DNA from: Dehalococcoidia bacterium
GTDB lineage: Bacteria > Chloroflexota > Dehalococcoidia > SHYD01 > SHYC01
Assembly (NCBI GenBank): GCA_016844365.1
Contig: JAENIT010000113.1
Coordinates: 1-5,631, forward strand
Reading direction: 5' to 3'
Length of the DNA stretch: 5,631 nt
Shown piece after piece: positions 5,174-5,631 of the stretch; the first letter of the stretch is position 1, and every line of letters begins with the position of its first letter. The notes below the pieces were generated by a model. The model made no database searches. It was given only the letters and a program-made list of their open reading frames with translations, and had not been told where the DNA came from. A program made the position numbers and the translations under genes.

Positions 5174-5631
5174 CTATGGGTTCTTCCAGAACTTCACCGT
5201 GCGGAAGACCAGAATCCCCATTACGGCTATAAAACCAGCGAGGCTCACCAGGGGCCAGTGACGCGCCAGACCATCCTTTTCGGCTCCTAGCTCTTGCACG
5301 GGGTCTGTTCTCGGGTCGCCCTCGTGGTTATTTGCCACCCCATCAAAGGGCGCTACCGAGTGAGCAGGCGGCCTATTGATATCCCCAGTCTCTCGACCAT
5401 CTCGACTACTGCCGGATGTCTCCGGTCTATTCGATGTCCGGCTAGTAATGATGGGGCGCGACGTAGAAGGGTACTGCTGCCGTGCCTCGGAGCTTAATTC
5501 GCCTGGTGTCCAGGGAGTTTTAGTGGCATCGGGTAGAGCCGTCGAGATGGATTTTGGCTCGGCCCAGGGCAAAGGTGAACGCGGCGGTGTATCAATCGGC
5601 CAGGGCCTTGGATCAGCCAGCCCTTCACCAG
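5174..5631 (-). CDS. C-terminal part of an unrecognised membrane-anchored protein with a Pro/Ser/Thr-rich linker
   Basis: The frame is open from the window edge to the TAG at 5174, so the N-terminus lies outside; about 152 residues are visible. I do not recognise the protein. The first 120 or so residues are low in hydrophobicity and rich in Pro, Ser, Thr, Arg, Gly and Asp, which looks like a disordered linker. A hydrophobic helix follows, WPLVSLAGFIAVMGILVF, and then a short basic tail (RTVKFWKNP). By the positive-inside rule the tail is cytoplasmic and the linker, plus whatever lies upstream, is outside. This fits a C-terminally anchored surface or secreted protein. An internal TTG at 5572 could start a 132-residue version, but it interrupts sequence of the same composition, so the longer frame is preferred. 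It precedes the tsaC promoter, with 141 bases between, and is probably a separate transcription unit. No terminator with a T run follows it. Confidence 0.6.
   Translation of the reverse strand, partial: GEGLADPRPWPIDTPPRSPLPWAEPKSISTALPDATKTPWTPGELSSEARQQYPSTSRPIITSRTSNRPETSGSSRDGRETGDINRPPAHSVAPFDGVANNHEGDPRTDPVQELGAEKDGLARHWPLVSLAGFIAVMGILVFRTVKFWKNP

Noticed and set aside
5130..5190. Small inverted repeats after the stop of the upstream partial gene (ATGAA/TTCAT and GTTCT/AGAAC).
   Set aside because: Stems are only about 5 bp with no T run on the minus strand, too weak to call a terminator.
1..5631. CRISPR array, tRNA or rRNA genes, toxin-antitoxin pair, or classical IS ends.
   Set aside because: No regularly spaced repeats, cloverleaf arms with CCA context, rRNA-like stretches or flanking target duplications were seen; rayT has no terminal inverted repeats around it.

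Overview
The window looks like ordinary bacterial chromosome, probably from the Chloroflexota (perhaps a Dehalococcoidia-like lineage). That guess rests on how the proteins read from memory: an archaeal-type ApgM phosphoglycerate mutase, a short-FARM polyprenyl synthase that starts 'YQSLIATELR', and an RpiB with an SNG active-site loop. No rRNA or other phylogenetic marker is present, so the assignment is tentative. Every supported gene is on the minus strand, so transcription runs from high to low coordinates.

In transcription order: (1) 5631-5174, the C-terminal part of an unrecognised protein with a Pro/Ser/Thr-rich linker, one membrane-spanning helix and a short basic tail. (2) A 141-base gap with an extended -10 sigma70-type promoter (5127-5099) and a small leader hairpin. 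(3) A tightly packed operon: tsaC (threonylcarbamoyl-AMP synthase, 5032-4400), rpiB (ribose-5-phosphate isomerase B, 4387-3935), a polyprenyl diphosphate synthase (TTG start, 3885-2857) and pgk (phosphoglycerate kinase, 2851-1664). Gaps are 12, 49 and 5 bases. (4) A 106-base gap, then a GTG-started REP-associated (RayT-type) HUH transposase (1557-931). (5) apgM (archaeal-type, cofactor-independent phosphoglycerate mutase), whose ATG overlaps the rayT stop as TAATG and which runs off the window at base 1.

Functionally the operon joins two consecutive steps of lower glycolysis/gluconeogenesis (Pgk makes or uses 3-phosphoglycerate, ApgM converts it to 2-phosphoglycerate), a pentose-phosphate isomerase, an isoprenoid chain synthase and a tRNA t6A enzyme. 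These are housekeeping functions and individually unremarkable.

The unusual part is the transposase between pgk and apgM. It appears intact, it is placed so that its translation may be coupled to apgM, and its own reading frame contains a near-perfect 29-base palindrome (1280-1308) that begins with GTAG on both strands. The palindrome resembles the REP hairpins that this enzyme family acts on, and it adds about ten in-frame residues (GAGFKPAP core) just after the HUH motif. No CRISPR array, tRNA, rRNA, prophage or classical insertion sequence ends were seen.
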